From: Synergistaceae bacterium
GTDB taxonomy: Bacteria; Synergistota; Synergistia; Synergistales; Synergistaceae
Direction of reading: 5' to 3'
Length of the DNA: 58,193 bases
Assembly: GCA_031289775.1 (NCBI GenBank)
Contig: JAITOY010000075.1
Location: forward strand, 1 to 58,193
Shown here: positions 16,832 through 25,922 of the stretch, in pieces
Layout: each line of letters starts with the position of its first letter
Numbering within the stretch: the first letter of the stretch is position 1
Position numbers and translations under genes: made by a program
The notes under the pieces: model-generated
Database searches by the model: none
Seen by the model: the letters and a program-made list of their open reading frames with translations, nothing else
Told to the model about the DNA's origin: nothing

Positions 16832-17611
16832 TTAAATCACGATCGGGGCCAAATTTGTGTTTTCGAGGAGAATTACCTCTATGGGCACGACGCCGCGAAT
16901 GAGTTCACAGAGCGCTGGCAGTGCGGCTCGTTCCATCTCGCCATGATTCACGACTATGAGGTTGATTCTCGAAAGCTGAGCGTGCAATAGATAATGATAG
17001 CTGACGTCCGCCGTGATAAATACGTCGGCGCCGAGCGATATGGCTGGTTGCAGGAGATTGCTTCCCGCTCCGCCGCAGAGGGCTATTTTGGACAGCGGAG
17101 CCGCGTTGTCGCCGTAGGTCAAAAGAGTCGAAAGCCCCCACGCCTCTTTTACCCGCAACGCTAGCTCGCCTATGGTCGCCGGGGACTGGAGGCCGCCAAT
17201 GGCGCCAAGGCCCCACGCGCCGCTGTGGGGCGGCATTATTGGGCTCACGTCCGAGAGCCCGAGCAGGCGGGACAGGGTCACGTTGACGCCCTCCGGCGAC
17301 GAATCCCAGTTTGTGTGGGCCGAGTAGACGGAGACGCCCTCCGCTAGCGCCGAACGGATCATCTTCGCCGCCGGCTGCGGCATGACTATTTTTTTCAAAG
17401 GGATGAATATCGCCGGGTGATGTACCACGAGCATCCCGCATCCGCGCCTCGCGGAGGAGGAGACACTCTCCTCCGTAGAGTCGAGGGAGACTGCTATTTT
17501 TTCGACTGGCGCGCCGGGGTCGCCTATGATAAACCCTGAATTGTCCCAATCCTCACTCCACTCGAGCGGTAATCTTTCCTCTATTTTTCTCGTTATATCT
17601 CCCGCGTTCAT
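16832..17611 (-). CDS. Nif3-like dinuclear metal centre protein
   Basis: A member of the NIF3/YbgI/YqfO family, whose members form a toroidal hexamer with a two-metal site; some act in GTP cyclohydrolase-like or cell-wall roles, but the function is unsettled. The 259-residue protein starts at ATG 17611 (a longer reading to 17659 has no ribosome site). Conserved blocks are WSEDWDNSGFIIGD near the start, HHPAIFIPLKKI with the metal-binding His pair, YSAHTNWD, and near the end ITADVSYHYLLHAQ plus the NHGEME region carrying the last ligands. It is convergent with the nitroreductase gene. Confidence 0.9.
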   Translation of the reverse strand: MNAGDITRKIEERLPLEWSEDWDNSGFIIGDPGAPVEKIAVSLDSTEESVSSSARRGCGMLVVHHPAIFIPLKKIVMPQPAAKMIRSALAEGVSVYSAHTNWDSSPEGVNVTLSRLLGLSDVSPIMPPHSGAWGLGAIGGLQSPATIGELALRVKEAWGLSTLLTYGDNAAPLSKIALCGGAGSNLLQPAISLGADVFITADVSYHYLLHAQLSRINLIVVNHGEMERAALPALCELIRGVVPIEVILLENTNLAPIVI

Positions 17612-17760
17612 AGTGATCAAATCCCTGCCCCCAATACAAGCATCAAGAGCGCTTGACATGTTCCGGTGCTATTGTGTAAGCTAAAGATCCTGAGATTTAA
17701 TATCGTTTTAATGAATAATTTTTTTGGGTCGTTCGTCCCCTGTCAGAAGGAGATGGTCAA

Positions 17761-18576
17761 ATGCTTAAGGCGCCCGGGAACGCCGCTGTCCTTTCGTTAG
17801 CTAAAATAGTCCTGCGCTTCGTTTCGTCGGCGCTTCCGTTTATAATACTATCATTCCTGATTGTGTCAAACGGCTCGCGGGAGGTAAATTCGGCCGCTTT
17901 TGACATCGCTGTTCGTTCCATTCCATCCCCGCATCCCACTGCCGCGCCGAATTCGAGACCCGCTGTTTTGCCGCGCGCCCGTGTGGGCTACGACGTATCT
18001 GTGCTGAATGCGGTGAGAGGGATGGGCCTCGTTCTTGACCACTTTGACTTATGGATAAGCCAACATCCAGGAACAGCGCTCGCCCGCCTGCGCTTCATGC
18101 CGGTCGCAATGCAGCAAAACGTCGCATCGACCGCTCTTTTCATCCGCAAAACGAACCCGAGGATAGACGCAAAGACCTCGTGGCGCGAGGCTGCCGCGTT
18201 TGTTTACTACAGCGCAAAATACTGCGTGCCGTCAGCGCTCACGACGGCCGTAGCGAAGACGGAGAGCACGTTCGACCCGGACGCCCTGAGCCCCAAAGGC
18301 GCGTCTGGCGTCATGCAGGTGATGTGGAAGTTTCACTCCACTCTCCTGAGTTCGAACGGCATAAAGCCTTCGTCGGCCTCCAACCCTCTCTCCGACCCGG
18401 AGAAGGCCATAGCGGCCGGTTGTCTGATTCTCTCGCGCTACATCAAGGCTTACGGTTCCGTCCAGCTCGCGATGGCGCGCTACTACGGAAGCAGCTCCGT
18501 CGCATATCTTCGTTCGGTGACGAAGAACATAGCCAGCATAATGAACCACCACGTGCAACTGACCGGCAAGCCATAG
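17761..18576 (+). CDS. Lytic transglycosylase (SLT domain)
   Basis: A periplasmic peptidoglycan-cleaving enzyme of 271 residues. The N-terminus contains a membrane segment (about 12-36) that anchors or exports it, then a variable linker. The SLT domain starts near residue 155, with the catalytic Glu in AVAKTESTFDPDALSPKGASGVMQVM (split motif: ESTFD, GASGVMQ) and the AMARYYGSS motif near the end. Shine-Dalgarno AAGGAG precedes the ATG. It is followed 88 bp later by a prepilin-like gene on the same strand, which could hint at wall remodelling for a secretion or pilus machine; that link is speculative. Confidence 0.88.
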   Translation: MLKAPGNAAVLSLAKIVLRFVSSALPFIILSFLIVSNGSREVNSAAFDIAVRSIPSPHPTAAPNSRPAVLPRARVGYDVSVLNAVRGMGLVLDHFDLWISQHPGTALARLRFMPVAMQQNVASTALFIRKTNPRIDAKTSWREAAAFVYYSAKYCVPSALTTAVAKTESTFDPDALSPKGASGVMQVMWKFHSTLLSSNGIKPSSASNPLSDPEKAIAAGCLILSRYIKAYGSVQLAMARYYGSSSVAYLRSVTKNIASIMNHHVQLTGKP

Positions 18577-18664
18577 CATATAGTTCTTTAGTCCCCTTTA
18601 CTATGAGTCTAAAGAGTGATATAGTTCATTAAAAGATAACGCACGAAAAAGGGGGGGTTGTTCT

Positions 18665-19132
18665 TTGAGGGGCAAGAGGAATTTGAAGGGGTTCTCGCTG
18701 GCTGAGGTCTTGCTTGTAGTGGTGCTGATCGGGATACTTGCCGGTTTTTTGACGTTGACTTTCGGCAGCGTGACGGATAGCGCGGAAGCTAAACAGATCG
18801 CAAGCGAACTGGACGCGGTCAAGCAGGCTACGCTGTCGTACGTAATGGAGAACCAGAAGAGGAACACGGATCCGCTCACGCCTTTATTGGGCCAATCGGA
18901 GAACTTCAAGAACGCTATATCGCAATATATGGAAAGACGAATCGTCCGTTCGGTGGACGTTAGGCAGTTCACAGACGGCGGCGTCACGGCGTATTACGTC
19001 GTACTTTTCAACATACCGACAGACGCAAAACTGGCCGCGGCTCTAGACAAAATAGTCAAAAATGGTAGCGGATACATGGGCGTGTGGGACAACAACACTG
19101 GGAAATACCTGCTGCGACTGAAGCTGAGATAA
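18665..19132 (+). CDS. Prepilin-like protein with type IV N-methylation motif
   Basis: The N-terminus RNLKGFSLAEVLLVVVLIGILAG (prepilin motif in two parts: KGFSLAE and a 17-residue hydrophobic helix) predicts cleavage by prepilin peptidase after Gly9, with Glu14 as the conserved +5 residue. The remaining 120 residues are a globular pseudopilin-like domain that I cannot assign to a subfamily. The start is TTG 18665 with a G-rich ribosome site (18651-18657). No peptidase, ATPase or secretin genes are near, so it is an orphan (pseudo)pilin; the rest of the machinery must be elsewhere. Confidence 0.85.
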   Translation: MRGKRNLKGFSLAEVLLVVVLIGILAGFLTLTFGSVTDSAEAKQIASELDAVKQATLSYVMENQKRNTDPLTPLLGQSENFKNAISQYMERRIVRSVDVRQFTDGGVTAYYVVLFNIPTDAKLAAALDKIVKNGSGYMGVWDNNTGKYLLRLKLR

Positions 19133-19152
19133 CTCATAACGATAAATCGCCT

Positions 19153-19902
19153 TCAGTCGCTTCGGGGGCGTTTTGAGTTTTTGAAGGACGCAAGGCTTCT
19201 GGCGCGCGTGATTTCGTTGATGTAAATCTGTAGGTACGTTGTCCCGAAAAACCAGAGCAGAAAGGGCGAAGGCGCGAACGTATCCGCTTTTGTGCGGACT
19301 GTTTCGTCTCTGTCGTTCTCTATCGCGTCGGCTATTACCTCGCGCGCCCAGAAAAGAGAATGTCTTCCGGTCACGAAGGCGACGACGAGCGCTGCCGTTG
19401 CCGCTTGGGGCATACGCGATGCGGCGAGAGCTATAAAATCCATTTTCGACATGAATAATTCCCTGCCAGATGCGAGCGCGAGCAAAAAAGCGACAACATA
19501 CGCCATAAACCAGATATAGATTGCGCTTTTTCTGGATTTTTCGCCGCGCATCGCCATAGCGTCGAGCGCGGGTTGTCTGTGCATCATCCAGAAGACCGAC
19601 CTTAGCTCAAATGTAAGAATATTAGCGAAAAACAACCTCGCGACCGACTCCTGCTTGAGGGTGTCAAACGCGTCGGAGCGAATTTGCTCTAATTGTCCGT
19701 CCTCTTTAGCGTCGGTTCTTCTTCCGAGCCTGTCCCATCTTCTGTACTTCGGTTTGCCTGTTGACGATTTGGGTTTTCGCGGTCTCGCAGTTTCCTTTTC
19801 GATTGGGGCCACTTTACCGCCGCACATTGGACAGTATGGCGTAGTCCAATTCGGCGCCATCACGCAGTCGCATTTTTCGCAGTAAATCTCGACTTCAGCC
19901 AT
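19153..19902 (-). CDS. Zinc-ribbon membrane protein, unknown function
   Basis: A 249-residue protein. An N-terminal zinc ribbon (CEKC at 8-11, CPMCGG at 24-29) is followed by a basic linker and then two or three hydrophobic segments (about 135-150, 165-180 and 222-240). It is the last gene of a three-gene minus-strand operon; its ATG lies inside the end of the preceding gene (8-bp overlap) with AGAGGG ahead of it. The N-terminal ribbon closely resembles that of the first gene of the operon (same CxxC-x12-CPxCGG layout), which suggests a related role. I do not recognise the family. Confidence 0.75.
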   Translation of the reverse strand: MAEVEIYCEKCDCVMAPNWTTPYCPMCGGKVAPIEKETARPRKPKSSTGKPKYRRWDRLGRRTDAKEDGQLEQIRSDAFDTLKQESVARLFFANILTFELRSVFWMMHRQPALDAMAMRGEKSRKSAIYIWFMAYVVAFLLALASGRELFMSKMDFIALAASRMPQAATAALVVAFVTGRHSLFWAREVIADAIENDRDETVRTKADTFAPSPFLLWFFGTTYLQIYINEITRARSLASFKNSKRPRSD

Positions 19903-20752
19903 CCACGCCCTCTTCTTGCAGATCGTTTATCATCTCAGGCGTATGTTTTTTTGCTATCAGGTATTCGCGAAGCCACCTGCCCAATGAGAAGTCCGGCAGT
20001 ATCTCGTCCTGGTCAGCGAAGCCTGGCATGCCAAGGCCGATGAGGCGGTTGGAGTGAAGCTGGATATAGACGGAGCCGAGCGCGAACAACTTCAGCCATG
20101 ACATCATAGTCCTGTCTATCATTACGCCGTCCCTGTCCCAGGAAGCCACCGCGCTACGCATGTTCCATCGCAGGGCGAAGAAATAATAACAGCGTTGGGG
20201 GAAGACGAACAAGGCATAAAACAGGGCGTACGCGACGCAACATCTCAGCCCGATCTCGAAAATTCTCTCCGAGCCTGTAAAGCGCCATACGACGTACGCG
20301 GCGACCATGGCGGGCAACAGGAGCTGCGCGCAGAAGCCAGCCGCTGCGAAACGCCGCAGATAGTTCACGCGGAGCCTGCTTCCGCACAACTGAACGAAGG
20401 CCCTTGAGTTGTTCCAAAGCCACGCGTAAGGGTAAATCCCAAATGTGATGGCGCACAGCGCGAGAAAGATCTCAATGGGGACATACCCGATGACGACGGG
20501 CGAATGGCTTGTTTCGGGACGCCTCCAGTGGAAATTTCTCATAACCTTTAAAACCGCTCCCCTGGTCGTTCGGGAGAGACGGAAAAATGGCGCAAAGATA
20601 AACCGGAAGAAGGAAATGAAGAACGAAACTACAAGACCTCCTCCATGAACCTCGCTTCTCGCCGGAACTTTAAACCTGTGAGGAAGGAACGACCACGGCA
20701 AAACAATTTCGCCGATGTCCTGCGATGCGTCGTCCAGCCAGTCCGGGGGCAC
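19895..20752 (-). CDS. Multi-spanning membrane protein, unknown (DUF4234-like segment)
   Basis: Up to 285 residues if it starts at GTG 20752; a later start is possible because no strong ribosome site is seen. Hydrophobic segments lie near 42-56, 92-115, 134-155, 168-185 and 219-235. The segment ALCAITFGIYPYAWLW resembles the first helix of DUF4234-type membrane proteins. It is the middle gene of the zinc-ribbon operon: 32 bp after the proline-repeat gene and overlapping the next gene by 8 bp. The function is unknown. Confidence 0.65.
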   Translation of the reverse strand: MPPDWLDDASQDIGEIVLPWSFLPHRFKVPARSEVHGGGLVVSFFISFFRFIFAPFFRLSRTTRGAVLKVMRNFHWRRPETSHSPVVIGYVPIEIFLALCAITFGIYPYAWLWNNSRAFVQLCGSRLRVNYLRRFAAAGFCAQLLLPAMVAAYVVWRFTGSERIFEIGLRCCVAYALFYALFVFPQRCYYFFALRWNMRSAVASWDRDGVMIDRTMMSWLKLFALGSVYIQLHSNRLIGLGMPGFADQDEILPDFSLGRWLREYLIAKKHTPEMINDLQEEGVDG

Positions 20753-20784
20753 CTCGTGAAGGCGGAATACCGCCTCTCTTTCTT

Positions 20785-23286
20785 TTATTCCGGGCGCGCT
20801 TCCGGAAACATCTTCAAAAACTCCCCCATCGGGAAAGGAGGAAAGTCGTCCTCCCCATTCTTCTCGTTCTTCTTCGGCGAAGTCTCCTTCTGCGGCTCCG
20901 CCGGCGCAGCCTTCATGGCTTCCGGGGGACGCGGAGTCAACTGCGCGAACTTCGCGCTCTCCTCCTCCTGGGGATCTGGCAACGGTTGCGGAGTAGAACC
21001 AGGTATCTGAGGATTCTGCGCCTCCGGCGGCGTAGGCGTCCGAGGCGGAATCGGCGACATTATGTTTGCCGGCGGCTGCTGTGTCGTCGGCAAGGCTGGC
21101 GGAGTAGTGCCTGCCGGAGGCGGTAGGGTCGTAAGTTCCAACGGTTTCTGTGGAGGCTGCTGCATCGGCGACTGCTGCGCTGGAGCGCGGGTAGTAAAGC
21201 CAGCGGGTTCCTGCGTAGCTGGTCGCGGCGGCTGTGTCTGGGCTATAAACCCTTCCGGCTGCCGTGTCGCTCCTCCAGGGGGCGTCGGAGTAAGGGTTTG
21301 TGGTTCTGTGGGCGCCGGCGTCCGTGCCGTCGAGCCTGCAGGCCCTTGAGGCGTCTGCCCAGGAGTTGTTGGCGTAATGCCTGCCTGTTCCCGCGGGGTC
21401 GGCGCTGGTATCGTAAAACCCACCGGTCGCTGCGGCGTCGGTCCAGGAGGCGGGGACGTAATGCCTGCCGGTTCTCGCGTCGGAACCGTGAACCCTGCCG
21501 GTTGTCGGGGCGTCTGGCCAGGCGTCGTCGGCGTAGTGTTTGCCGCTCCTTGCGAGGTTGTTTCGAACCCCGGCCCATGAGTCGCCGGAGGAGAATTTAT
21601 CGGCGTCTGTGGAGGTATTTCCGGCGCCGGTATTGCAAAAGCCGCCGGCAGCTGCGGCGTCGATCCAGGAGCCGGCGGAGTAAAATCTATTTGTTCCTGT
21701 GATCCAGGCTCGGCCGCAGGGTGCGTAAAGGCCGCCGGTTCCTGCGGAGCTGGCGTCGGAGAGGAAGCGACATAACCGCCCAGTTCCTGCGGCGGTGGGG
21801 TGAAGCCAAGCTGTTTTGGCCCTTGCGGCGATGGCCGGCCTAAATCGGCTAACTCCAGAGGAGAGGGCGGCGCCTGCGAAAAATCCAGAACCCTCGGCGG
21901 GGTAGGCGCTTTTTGCGTAACCCCTGGTTCTCCTGCTGGTCCTGCTGGACGCAAAGGCGAGTTCGGGGTGGGTTTGTCACGCGAAATTGCCTCTTCTTTG
22001 GCCGGATGTTGCTGTGACAGCTCGATGCGACCGCCGCCGGAGCCTTTTATAATGCCGATGAACGGCTCGGGTCCCGTCGATTTGGCGGGTGGAGAGTGCG
22101 GAGCGAGGTTAGTCGGCGCGTCCAGGGGCGCCTGACGTTCGGCCGACCCAGTTATGGAAATATTCGGCAATGGCGGCAGCGCCGAGTTCACAGGAGCGCC
22201 GGGAGGATTGACCGGCGGAGTATCGGCCGGTTCGACGCGCGTCCACGCGGCTGGCTCGGGAGGAGCAGGGGATAATGGGGGTTTTGCGGCCGGAGCGGAA
22301 TCCGGCGCATCCTGCCCTATCCCTGGCAACGGAGGCAGAACATCCTTGGCCGGCGGCGCTTCAGTATCGGCCGCCGCTCCAAAACCGGCGAGCGGAATAT
22401 CCGACAGGGGAGGGGAAACTTCCTTGCCCGGCGGATTTTTCGAAGGAACGGCCGGGCTGGCGCCGGCAAGCGGAATATTCGGCATAGGAGGCAGGGCTTC
22501 CCTGAGCGGTTTGTTTGAGGGCAAAGCGGGGCCAGTTCCGGCAAGCGGAATGCCCGGCATCGGGGGCAAAGTCTCTTTGGGCGTAGTATTGTCCGAAACC
22601 GCCGCGGAGCTCTCGCCAGCAAGCGGCAAATGAGGCAGGGGCGGCAAGACCTCTCGGGCAGATTTATCTGAAGGAGTCGACAGCCCGGCGCCGGCGAGCG
22701 GAATATTTGGCATAGGAGGCAAAACCTCCCTTGCGGAGGGCTTGTCTGGCGCCGCCTCCGAACCCGCGCCCGGGGGCGCTAAATCCGGCAGCGGAGGCAG
22801 AACCTCCCCGGCCGGTTTGTTTGAAGGCGCCTCCGGGCTCTCTCCGGCGAGCGGAATATTTGGCATGGGAGGCAAAATCTCCCTTGCGGAGGGCTTGTCT
22901 GGCGCCGCCTCCGGACCTGCGCCCGTGGGCGTTAAATCCGGCAATGGAGGCAGAACCTCCCCGGCCGGTTTGTTTGCAGGGATGCCGGAGGCGGGGCCAG
23001 CCTCACGGGAGTGTCCTGAAATTCCGGATATAGGAGGGGTAAAATCAAGCCGAGGCGCAGTAACCTCGGGAGGTTTCGGCGCTTCTTCAGCCTGCGAACT
23101 CGCCGCGGCAGGCGCATCCAGCGGCTGAGCTGTTGGTTCGGGCGCCTGCCAGGTTTCGCTGAAAGATCCTTTATCCGGAGACCCCGCAGGGGGATCGTCA
23201 GGCCTTTCGACCAGGAAGCCGCCGCACAGCGGACAGAATGACCTGTTCCACGTGAGGTTGTTTCCGCAGCGACTGCATATCTTCAT
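20785..23286 (-). CDS. Zinc-ribbon protein with long proline-rich tandem-repeat region
   Basis: An 833-residue protein starting at ATG 23286, with GGGAGGG five bases ahead. The N-terminus is a zinc ribbon (CSRCGNN and CPLCGG). The next part holds about nine copies of a 25-26-residue repeat with core LPPMPNIPLAG (about residues 95-325). A second, less regular Pro/Thr/Gln-rich half carries PAGFT- and PGQTP-like units up to about residue 770, and the charged tail ends in FPMGEFLKMFPE. No transmembrane helix and no catalytic motif are seen. It looks like an extended, largely disordered scaffold. It heads an operon with two membrane proteins, of which the last has a matching ribbon. The function is unknown. 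Confidence 0.7.
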   Translation of the reverse strand: MKICSRCGNNLTWNRSFCPLCGGFLVERPDDPPAGSPDKGSFSETWQAPEPTAQPLDAPAAASSQAEEAPKPPEVTAPRLDFTPPISGISGHSREAGPASGIPANKPAGEVLPPLPDLTPTGAGPEAAPDKPSAREILPPMPNIPLAGESPEAPSNKPAGEVLPPLPDLAPPGAGSEAAPDKPSAREVLPPMPNIPLAGAGLSTPSDKSAREVLPPLPHLPLAGESSAAVSDNTTPKETLPPMPGIPLAGTGPALPSNKPLREALPPMPNIPLAGASPAVPSKNPPGKEVSPPLSDIPLAGFGAAADTEAPPAKDVLPPLPGIGQDAPDSAPAAKPPLSPAPPEPAAWTRVEPADTPPVNPPGAPVNSALPPLPNISITGSAERQAPLDAPTNLAPHSPPAKSTGPEPFIGIIKGSGGGRIELSQQHPAKEEAISRDKPTPNSPLRPAGPAGEPGVTQKAPTPPRVLDFSQAPPSPLELADLGRPSPQGPKQLGFTPPPQELGGYVASSPTPAPQEPAAFTHPAAEPGSQEQIDFTPPAPGSTPQLPAAFAIPAPEIPPQTPINSPPATHGPGFETTSQGAANTTPTTPGQTPRQPAGFTVPTREPAGITSPPPGPTPQRPVGFTIPAPTPREQAGITPTTPGQTPQGPAGSTARTPAPTEPQTLTPTPPGGATRQPEGFIAQTQPPRPATQEPAGFTTRAPAQQSPMQQPPQKPLELTTLPPPAGTTPPALPTTQQPPANIMSPIPPRTPTPPEAQNPQIPGSTPQPLPDPQEEESAKFAQLTPRPPEAMKAAPAEPQKETSPKKNEKNGEDDFPPFPMGEFLKMFPEARPE
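22310..22990. repeat. Tandem 75-78-bp coding repeats (about nine units)
   Basis: Imperfect in-frame units encode the LPPMPNIPLAG-type 25-26-residue repeat of the proline-rich protein. Two versions alternate at the 22.7-23.0 kb end (one with LPPLPDL, one with LPPMPNI), which suggests expansion in pairs. Adjacent copies near 22.73-22.98 kb are the most similar, so repeat number is probably variable between strains. Confidence 0.75.
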
Positions 23287-23331
23287 AATAGCCCTCCCTT
23301 TCACATCGGCACACTTGCTCCTGCTATTATC

Positions 23332-23340
23332 ATTATAGCA
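23332..23340 (-). promoter_or_regulatory. Extended -10 promoter of the zinc-ribbon operon
   Basis: On the minus strand TGCTATAAT is a perfect extended -10 element, 46 bp ahead of the ATG at 23286. No convincing -35 box accompanies it. Confidence 0.55.
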
Positions 23341-23439
23341 TCTCATCACGTAAAAATTGAAGAGATACCGGCTAAAGTCGCGTCATTTACGCTTTTTCCG
23401 AGGAGCTATGGAAACATAATGCATAACGCATTGTTTTTT

Positions 23440-24231
23440 TTACAGTTCGAATACGCCTACCAAGGCTGTGTGATCCGACGGGCGCTCCATTGCCCTGAGT
23501 TCCCTTTCTACATATACGTCACAGCATCGCTCCGCTAACGGCACGGTCGCGAATAGATGATCGATGCGCCAGCCTATGTTTCTTTCGAGCGCGTTTTTCA
23601 CCCTGTAATCCCAGAATGTAAACTCGCCAGGGTCGGGGCGGAGTCTGCGAAAGACGTCGACTAAGCCCCAAGACAGCGCGGACGCGAGCGCGTCTCTGGC
23701 CTCCTCGCAGACGCAGACGTGGTCGCGTTTGTTCTCGGGATGAGTGACGTCGATATCGGTCGGAGCGACGTTTATGTCGCCGGTCCAAAGCAGGAGATCC
23801 GAAGGTTTGAAACGCTTTTCGAACAGTTCGCGGACGCGTTCGAAAAAGCGCAGCTTATATTTGAAATCCGGCAGTTCCATGGACTTCCCCTGCGGTACAT
23901 AAGAACAGACGACGCCAAAGCCGGCGAAACGGGCGACGGCGAGCCTCGCGTAATCCTGCTCCGCGTCGAGGCCGTCGTCGAACCCGAACGAAACGTCGTC
24001 CGGCGTTTTCCTGGAGACGACGGCGACGCCGTTGTAGGACTTCATCCCCCTGAACGCCGCTCTATATCCGAGCTCCGCGAAAAAATCGATCGGGAAGTCG
24101 GCGTCCTGGCACTTTGTCTCCTGAAAGCATATTACGTCCGGCGCGTTCTCAACGCGCAAAAAGCGCTCGACTATCGGCAGACGGGCTTTCAGCGAGTTTA
24201 CGTTGAACGTCGCTATTTTTATCTTAGGCAC
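23440..24231 (-). CDS. xth: Exodeoxyribonuclease III (AP endonuclease family)
   Basis: A DNA-repair nuclease: AP endonuclease and 3'-5' exonuclease. The 263-residue length fits the family. Motifs are ATFNVNSLKAR (metal and active-site Asn), CFQETK (catalytic Glu), SYVPQG, TGDINVAPTDIDV and the terminal RIDHLF and PSDHTALVG, which contain the active-site Asp and His. The start is GTG 24231 behind AAGGGGGAT; a longer in-frame reading upstream to 24447 is not protein-like and overlaps the MATE gene. Confidence 0.95.
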   Translation of the reverse strand: MPKIKIATFNVNSLKARLPIVERFLRVENAPDVICFQETKCQDADFPIDFFAELGYRAAFRGMKSYNGVAVVSRKTPDDVSFGFDDGLDAEQDYARLAVARFAGFGVVCSYVPQGKSMELPDFKYKLRFFERVRELFEKRFKPSDLLLWTGDINVAPTDIDVTHPENKRDHVCVCEEARDALASALSWGLVDVFRRLRPDPGEFTFWDYRVKNALERNIGWRIDHLFATVPLAERCCDVYVERELRAMERPSDHTALVGVFEL

Positions 24232-24308
24232 TGGAAATCCCCCTTTGTGTTGGACACGCCATGATCCGTTGCGCGGAGAAATATTGCGGAGCGGCCGGGA
24301 TATACATA

Positions 24309-25715
24309 TTAAAACCGCGCCGGGAGGTTCTGCCCGGCCTCGAGTTTTTTCATGTCGCGCGACTCCTTGCAGATAAAGACAGCCGCCAGAGCGAACGCGG
24401 CTGTGTCGGCAACGGGGCCCGCGTACATGATGCCGTCTATGCCCCACAACCTCGGGAAGATCAGGACAAACGGCAGGAGGAAGATTATCTGCCTTGTGAG
24501 CGACATAAACAGACCCCTAGTCGCTTTTCCGATGGACGTGAAGAAGTTCGCGGTCACCGGCTGGAGGCCATTTGCAAGCGTCATAAAAAGGAATATCCTG
24601 AAATATCTCTCGACGAAGTGATAGTACTCGGCGCTCCCTCCGCCAAACGCGCTGATTATCCCTCTAGGGAAAAGCTGGAAGTTTATGAACGCGACGAGCG
24701 AGATTGCGGTGGACGCGCAGATGATGATGACGAAGGTTCTCCTGACCCTCGCATATTTGCGAGCCCCGTAGTTGAATCCGATGATCGGCTGTCCGCCTTG
24801 CGCGAGGCCAATTACAATGGAAAGATATATCATGTTCACCTTAGAGATTATGCCGGCCGCAGCGAGCGGTATGTTCGGGCCGTAAACCGAAAGGGCGCCG
24901 TAATACCGCAGCGCGTTGTTCAGGGCAACCTGCACGCACGACATCGCAAACTGGTTGAAACACGATCCCGCCCCAAGCGCCGCTATAACCGCGAGATTTT
25001 TGGCGTTTGGGATGAAAAACGCCGGGCGCAGCCGCACGGATTTGTACCTCGCTATGTATCTCGCGACAAGAAGCCACGATACGAACTGCGATATAACCGT
25101 GCCCCAGGCCGCGCCTTCGATGCCCATGCCGAGTCCGAACATGAAAAATGAGTTAAGCGCGACGTTGAGCGACGCGCCGACGAGGTTGCATGACATAGAA
25201 TACTTGGGACTGCCGTCGGCGCGGATGAGGTGGGTTCCTCCGAGCGACGCGACCATGAAAGGTATGCCGAGCGAGGTTATCGACGTGTAGGACAGGGCGT
25301 ACGGCATAACGTCGTCCGTCGCTCCGAAGGCCCTCAGCATGGGCGCCATCGCCAAACGAACGATGATGAAGATGGCGGCGCCGAAGATCATCATGAAGGA
25401 ATATGCGTTCGCCGCGATTCGAGCGGATTTCTCCGCGTTTCCCCTGCCCATCTCCAGATTGAAGTTTGCCGCGCCGCCGATGCCGAGAAACAATGTAACG
25501 GACATGCATATCGTCACAAGAGGAAACGCCACATTCGTCGCCGCGTTCCCAAGCATCCCGACGACGCGTCCTATAAATATCTGATCTACAATGTTATAAA
25601 GCGCCCCAACGAGCATAGCTATTATGCTCGGAGTCGCGTACCTCACCAGAAGCCGGACGATGCCGGTCGTTGTGAGAGGATGCGAATCGGCGTCGATTTT
25701 GCCCGTGTCTGCCAT
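24309..25715 (-). CDS. MATE-family multidrug/cation exporter
   Basis: A 468-residue inner-membrane protein with about twelve hydrophobic segments, the normal MATE topology. The N-terminal motif RYATPSIIAMLVGALYNIVDQIFIG, here split as ATPSIIAML and YNIVDQIFIG, and the mid-protein repeat SCFNQFAM mark the MepA/NorM-like group. It exports cationic drugs or metabolites by Na+ or H+ antiport; the substrate is unknown. It lies 77 bp upstream of xth on the same strand and is divergent from the aminotransferase gene. Confidence 0.9.
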   Translation of the reverse strand: MADTGKIDADSHPLTTTGIVRLLVRYATPSIIAMLVGALYNIVDQIFIGRVVGMLGNAATNVAFPLVTICMSVTLFLGIGGAANFNLEMGRGNAEKSARIAANAYSFMMIFGAAIFIIVRLAMAPMLRAFGATDDVMPYALSYTSITSLGIPFMVASLGGTHLIRADGSPKYSMSCNLVGASLNVALNSFFMFGLGMGIEGAAWGTVISQFVSWLLVARYIARYKSVRLRPAFFIPNAKNLAVIAALGAGSCFNQFAMSCVQVALNNALRYYGALSVYGPNIPLAAAGIISKVNMIYLSIVIGLAQGGQPIIGFNYGARKYARVRRTFVIIICASTAISLVAFINFQLFPRGIISAFGGGSAEYYHFVERYFRIFLFMTLANGLQPVTANFFTSIGKATRGLFMSLTRQIIFLLPFVLIFPRLWGIDGIMYAGPVADTAAFALAAVFICKESRDMKKLEAGQNLPARF

Positions 25716-25774
25716 TCAAACGCCCCCATGCATGTTCAGTATATTCTACTACTCATTAACGCATCTCGTCCACA

Positions 25775-25801
25775 TTGGCATTAGCGTATCCGTGCTATAA
25801 T
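25775..25801 (+). promoter_or_regulatory. Possible promoter of the class V aminotransferase gene
   Basis: A perfect TATAAT (25796-25801) with TTGGCA at 25775-25780, spaced only 15 bp, or CATTGG at 17 bp. It would give a leader of about 115 nt before the ATG at 25923. Confidence 0.4.
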
Positions 25802-25922
25802 GCCCTGGGGCGATCGGCGAGCCCGGCGTTTTTCTGTGAAGTTGTCTGTCTCAGCGAGGTTGTTTGTTGATTTATATGGTAACATTGCAGAATTCTTCGT
25901 TCGAAAATGGGAGGTTTACGTA

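Noticed and set aside
22310-22990. CRISPR-like periodic array
   Set aside because: The 75-78-bp periodicity is in-frame coding repeat without distinct spacers or palindromic repeat units.
24232-25784. Plus-strand open frames across xth and the MATE gene
   Set aside because: They are highly charged, lack ribosome sites and mirror well-supported genes on the minus strand.
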